From: Amycolatopsis oliviviridis
GTDB lineage: Bacteria; Actinomycetota; Actinomycetes; Mycobacteriales; Pseudonocardiaceae
Direction: 5' to 3'
Length of the DNA stretch: 64,000 nt
Assembly (NCBI RefSeq): GCF_014654365.1
Contig: NZ_BNAY01000017.1
Location: 52,675-116,674 of the forward strand
The notes under the pieces are model-generated. The model had not been told where the DNA came from. It worked only from the letters and a program-made list of their open reading frames with translations, and ran no database searches. Shown here piece after piece: positions 61,601 to 64,000 of the stretch (its first letter is position 1; each line of letters begins with the position of its first letter). The position numbers and the translations under genes are program-made.

Positions 61601-64000
61601 ACGTGAACGTGAACTGGAAGCCCATCCCGAACTCCAAGCGGCCGCCCGCCAAGGCGGGTTGCCCAGTCTGCGGCCGACCGGCCAATTTTTGGGCAGAGCA
61701 CTGAACGCAGACCAGGAGGCCCACCACGGCCTCATCGAAAAACTCGCCTACGCAGCGGCCTGGGAAAGGAAGAACGCCGACATAGAGACACTCACCGACC
61801 TGCTCATGAGGGAAGGTATCGGAGGGTCCCGCGAAGTCCTCCAACGTCTGGTCGGCGCGGTCATCGACGAAGCCGACCACAACGGCGACCGACTCCACCC
61901 TCTTTCCACTGATGATCCCGGCCACCACGACGACATCCACAGGCGCACCGGCATCATCTTCAACTCCACCCCCGCGTTCTACGCGGCCACGGATTCGGGC
62001 CAGGTCGAAAACCTGGTCAAGCACATGCGAATGCGGCACATCTCCGGCCGTCGGCAAGACCTCGAGGCCGTGGCCCATACCGTAGCCCGAACAGCCACCA
62101 CCGAGCCTTTCCTCGATTTCTCCCTCCTGCCGATCGATCTGGACAAGCCGGCTCCCGGCGCACTCGCTTCCGCAGCCGAAAACACCCTTCTCCAATTCGG
62201 CGACCTGGAATCCCGGCACCTGATCTATGGCGCACCACGCAGAAACTTTCCCAGAACGACGTCCGATGCGGATGTCAGGGAGCACCTCGCTGCGGCGCGA
62301 GCGAAGCTCAAGAACTCCGACGAGCTGTGGCGGCCACTCTATCGGGGGGAGCACAACACCGAGATGTTCGACCAGGCGAACGTCAACGACCTGACCGCCT
62401 GGCTCTATCGCAGGGTGATCGCCAACCAGGACCACACTGTTCTCGCAGTCGCGCGCAGCGCGGCCGAGGCCGGATTCTCGATCCCGCACGAGAGGCTTGA
62501 GGATGCCGTCAAAGAAGCGATGAAGGCCGCCGAAGCAGACGGCCGCCGACTCCGGAAGTTATCGCTTTCGACGCCATCCCACCGTGAAGAGATCACCTCC
62601 TTGACCGATCGGCTGATCGCCACCGGCCTATACCCCAACCCTGGCAAGGTTGCGACCGCACTGACGACCTTGAACGTGACCGGGCCCTACTCCGACCTCA
62701 GAACACTGGTGCGCCAACGAGAAGGTCACCTCGACAACAACCCCGACCTACTCGTTGCCGCCCGGCACAGCGGGCATCCCGCTTTGCCGACAGGGCCTGA
62801 ACTGTTCTTCGGCAGAAAACTGAACGCCGATCATCCGGCGGACCACCCTCTCATCGACAAGCTGGCCTACGCCGCCGCCTGGGAAGAGAAAACCGCCGAC
62901 ACCGAGAAACTCGCCGAGACCCTGCAAAAGGAAGGCGTCACCGGATCAGACGAAAATATTCGCGCCCTGGTCACCACGGCAATGGAGGAAGCCGATCGAA
63001 AGGGCGACCGGCTGCCCAGTCTCTCGTCGAGCGCACCCGACCTCTACAACGCCATCCGCGACCGTACCGAAGCCATCCTCAACTCCATCCCCGCGGTCCG
63101 AGAAGCCGGACTCCCGAACCAGATCAAGATCCTGGTCCGCCATATGCGAACGCGACATATCACCGGCCCCCGAGAGGATCTCGAAGATCACGCCATCAAA
63201 CAGCTCCAGGCGACCGGCGACAAAACGGGCACCCCGCTCGACCCCGTCGAAACCGGCCCCTACATCGGTCAAGTCCACGACAACAAGCTCGACCCGGAGA
63301 ACCCGGCCCACGCGCCGGCAATCAGACGACTGGCACGAAAGATCATCGACAGCCATGGGAACCTCGAAAACAGCACTTTAGCTTACTACCTGAACCAGGA
63401 AAATGTACTCAACAAAAAAGGAACTTACTCCTTTTTGACCGCGGCGGCCATCGAGGCCGACCGCGATAGATCATTGTGGTATCCCCGATATCGCGGAGCC
63501 GGACGCCAAAATCACAAATATGACTTCGTCGTACCCAACGATTTCAGTGCCCTCCTGTGGAGACTTGCCGCCGACCATCCCCATGAGACGAAGACGGCAA
63601 TCGCGCGCCGTGCCGAACACGCAGGGTACATCGGACATGAGAGTCTGCTGCTGGGGGCCAAGAAGGCCATCACGGTCGCCGTACTGGATCAGCGTAGACA
63701 TCCGCTCCTGAATGCCGCTGAAGCGAGTGCCACCAGCGTGATCGACGCCGTGATCGCCGACCATCCCGGCCTTGGCGTCGAAGGCCTGTTGACCCGCCTG
63801 CGTGACTACAACGTCCGAGGTAACAGTGATGTGTTCACTGCCGTAGTGCGAGCCAGGTCGATCGCGCAGCGGTCGGACGCCGATATCGCGGCCGGGAGGC
63901 AGGCATTGACCTTGCGGCCGGACGGCCAGATCCTCGGCCGCCACCTCGACATCGCCAACGAAGCCGACCACGACTGGATCGACAAACTCGCCTACGCCAC
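58626..64000 (+). CDS. Giant lonely-Cys/WXG100-like modular protein 4 (3' end beyond window)
   Basis: The frame is open from TTG 58626 (GGAGGAGG 8 nt upstream) to the right edge, at least 1791 codons. The start SNGGVHIPPDVRKFLEFTLG and the following 330 residues are nearly the same as in gene 3, including the hydrophobic tandem segment and LSKYGGGRGG. The linker carries PEKTPAYTTNPQALGTLY, also found in gene 3, then a long Ala/Pro/Ser-rich stretch to about residue 640. One Cys domain (C734 in LELIACDLTPAIRDH) precedes at least two complete helical units ending HMRMRHISGR and HMRTRHITGP and part of a third. It begins 153 bp after the terpenoid cluster on the same strand. Function unknown. Confidence 0.88.
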   Translation, partial: MSNGGVHIPPDVRKFLEFTLGLSWPESDDQGLVALWKAWEAFEDAAGVFEAAARAAGVAVPQVLEGETGEFFAHFLSATIPDGVAGLGEAAGELAKMAQNAAADVYKTKVMFVVFAAFTLASIIHLMATLIGALFTGVVIAAARVALTAIWRALITRMGQLSLSGGLSQATKTALLKFAKDLAIKTGGFAAFGAALMGGTDFGVQARQIADGDRQGWDTKSLTSSFVGGALGGAFAGVFHSAAGAIRKTAFSLRDRLAIDPGHLQELVPDAAAKSVTAQAVSAAIDGRVAALGDAAYATGQFVTTVATAPLVNLALGAPTGNPALGALGSLSKYGGGRGGTATGVALDTIHPPEIPDLTVPAVTEKPHPDEKPVGTEKPTKDSDKVIFETPEVFQAPPPYTALPTETGHRPEKTPAYTTNPQALGTLYTAPSAAAPTSAISTSPSGLAQATASSQAAAKGFIQAESTQAIPAASTDTGYSPADVEASSPGAGTLSSPVSAVEVQSGSSATTSVATGGLPGQQLSTTDLRPGETRPDGSNPARAAVQEAPPSRVQAERAALPQGAPSAAASRPDTSSGHLAPSSGRPTEATLSTGARSFLMEAVPAVRDVVQATPVADPAPHRSASAPAAIAESLPREVTVPSPVEPVRFIPLPGNGGAAFVPAGYADNVASAFPEPRPGTFRVITQHRDGTFALPGDNGSDVIHQPRQFSEVLGKLPATFAAWSTYSELELIACDLTPAIRDHLAPMVRTTLGVDLTTPYLHTPVHITPDGEVSTADPGVEGTLHLAPKHRRDGSTVEVDPDNAATAPALSATVADIIHQHGDLEVRHLIAYVPEEIIAKNVSPKELRQAFKQEREALKTSGDLWRPIYRGNRVNETLDTENFNDFTAWVYRKVVADPQHTLLQVSRSAQEAGFAVPQNRLLTDIKAAIKQAEKDGRRHPELSLPNDQDGIVALVDRLLANSDDRSPDGIATELKKLNVRGSNLTLRALATSRERELEAHPELQAAARQGGLPSLRPTGQFLGRALNADQEAHHGLIEKLAYAAAWERKNADIETLTDLLMREGIGGSREVLQRLVGAVIDEADHNGDRLHPLSTDDPGHHDDIHRRTGIIFNSTPAFYAATDSGQVENLVKHMRMRHISGRRQDLEAVAHTVARTATTEPFLDFSLLPIDLDKPAPGALASAAENTLLQFGDLESRHLIYGAPRRNFPRTTSDADVREHLAAARAKLKNSDELWRPLYRGEHNTEMFDQANVNDLTAWLYRRVIANQDHTVLAVARSAAEAGFSIPHERLEDAVKEAMKAAEADGRRLRKLSLSTPSHREEITSLTDRLIATGLYPNPGKVATALTTLNVTGPYSDLRTLVRQREGHLDNNPDLLVAARHSGHPALPTGPELFFGRKLNADHPADHPLIDKLAYAAAWEEKTADTEKLAETLQKEGVTGSDENIRALVTTAMEEADRKGDRLPSLSSSAPDLYNAIRDRTEAILNSIPAVREAGLPNQIKILVRHMRTRHITGPREDLEDHAIKQLQATGDKTGTPLDPVETGPYIGQVHDNKLDPENPAHAPAIRRLARKIIDSHGNLENSTLAYYLNQENVLNKKGTYSFLTAAAIEADRDRSLWYPRYRGAGRQNHKYDFVVPNDFSALLWRLAADHPHETKTAIARRAEHAGYIGHESLLLGAKKAITVAVLDQRRHPLLNAAEASATSVIDAVIADHPGLGVEGLLTRLRDYNVRGNSDVFTAVVRARSIAQRSDADIAAGRQALTLRPDGQILGRHLDIANEADHDWIDKLAYA
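60567..61005 (+). other. Lonely-Cys domain of giant protein 4 (C734)
   Basis: The domain runs from RFIPLPGNGGAAFVPA to TLHLAPKHRR. The Cys codon is 60825-60827. The upstream His position is Asp (FALPGD), as in the His-less copies of gene 3. Confidence 0.7.
61030..64000 (+). repeat. Helical-unit tract of giant gene 4 (incomplete)
   Basis: Two full ~370-residue units and the start of more, with the usual boxes (DLWRPIYRGN, DGRRHPEL, LNVRGSN, GRALNAD, KLAYAAAWERKNA, NGDRLHPL). The tract continues past the right edge in the middle of a KLAYA motif. Confidence 0.75.

Overview
The window is very GC-rich, uses many GTG/TTG starts and 4-base ATGA/GTGA gene overlaps, and carries actinomycete-type TetR and LuxR regulators, P450s and terpene cyclases. 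This points to a filamentous actinomycete, most likely Pseudonocardiaceae (Amycolatopsis-like). That assignment is inferred from style and gene content; there is no rRNA in the window. I found no tRNA, rRNA, CRISPR array, transposase or prophage.

About two thirds of the window is four enormous paralogous genes. (1) A minus-strand gene starts at 8954 and runs off the left edge (at least 2984 codons). (2) A 1980-aa gene lies at 9593-15535. (3) A single uninterrupted 7733-aa gene lies at 18865-42066. (4) A gene starts at 58626 and runs off the right edge (at least 1791 codons). All four begin with a WXG100/CpnT-like helical and hydrophobic N-terminal region, followed by a Pro/Ala-rich linker and then domains built around one conserved Cys. 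This corresponds to what databases call 'lonely Cys domain-containing proteins'. Genes 2-4 also carry a roughly 370-residue helical unit (12 copies in gene 3). Gene 1 instead has a 4.05-kb module that is duplicated. These look like exported, fast-evolving modular surface or toxin-like proteins, perhaps type VII substrates, but no secretion machinery is in the window.

Between genes 2 and 3 are a TetR regulator (minus), a hemerythrin-SnoaL fusion protein and a LuxR-type regulator lacking an ATPase domain. The LuxR gene ends 131 bp before the 7733-aa gene. A short sequence, roughly TGAGRTRAWTCCCTMC, lies 101-119 bp upstream of the starts of genes 2, 3 and 4.

Between genes 3 and 4 (42554-58472) is a compact terpenoid biosynthetic cluster, all on the plus strand. 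The first block holds dedicated MEP-pathway copies: ispH with an extra N-terminal domain, then dxs and ispG. The second block holds a cis-prenyltransferase fused to an FAD oxidoreductase, an MpaB/DUF2236 protein, a small secreted protein and type I isopentenyl-diphosphate isomerase. After a long hairpin comes the third block: a SnoaL-like protein, P450, class II terpene cyclase (DIDD), P450, class I terpene synthase (DD/NSE) and P450, all overlapping. No trans-prenyl (GGPP-type) synthase is visible, so the fused cis-prenyltransferase may supply an unusual Z-configured substrate. The most noteworthy items are this fusion-based cluster and the modular evolution of the giant proteins.
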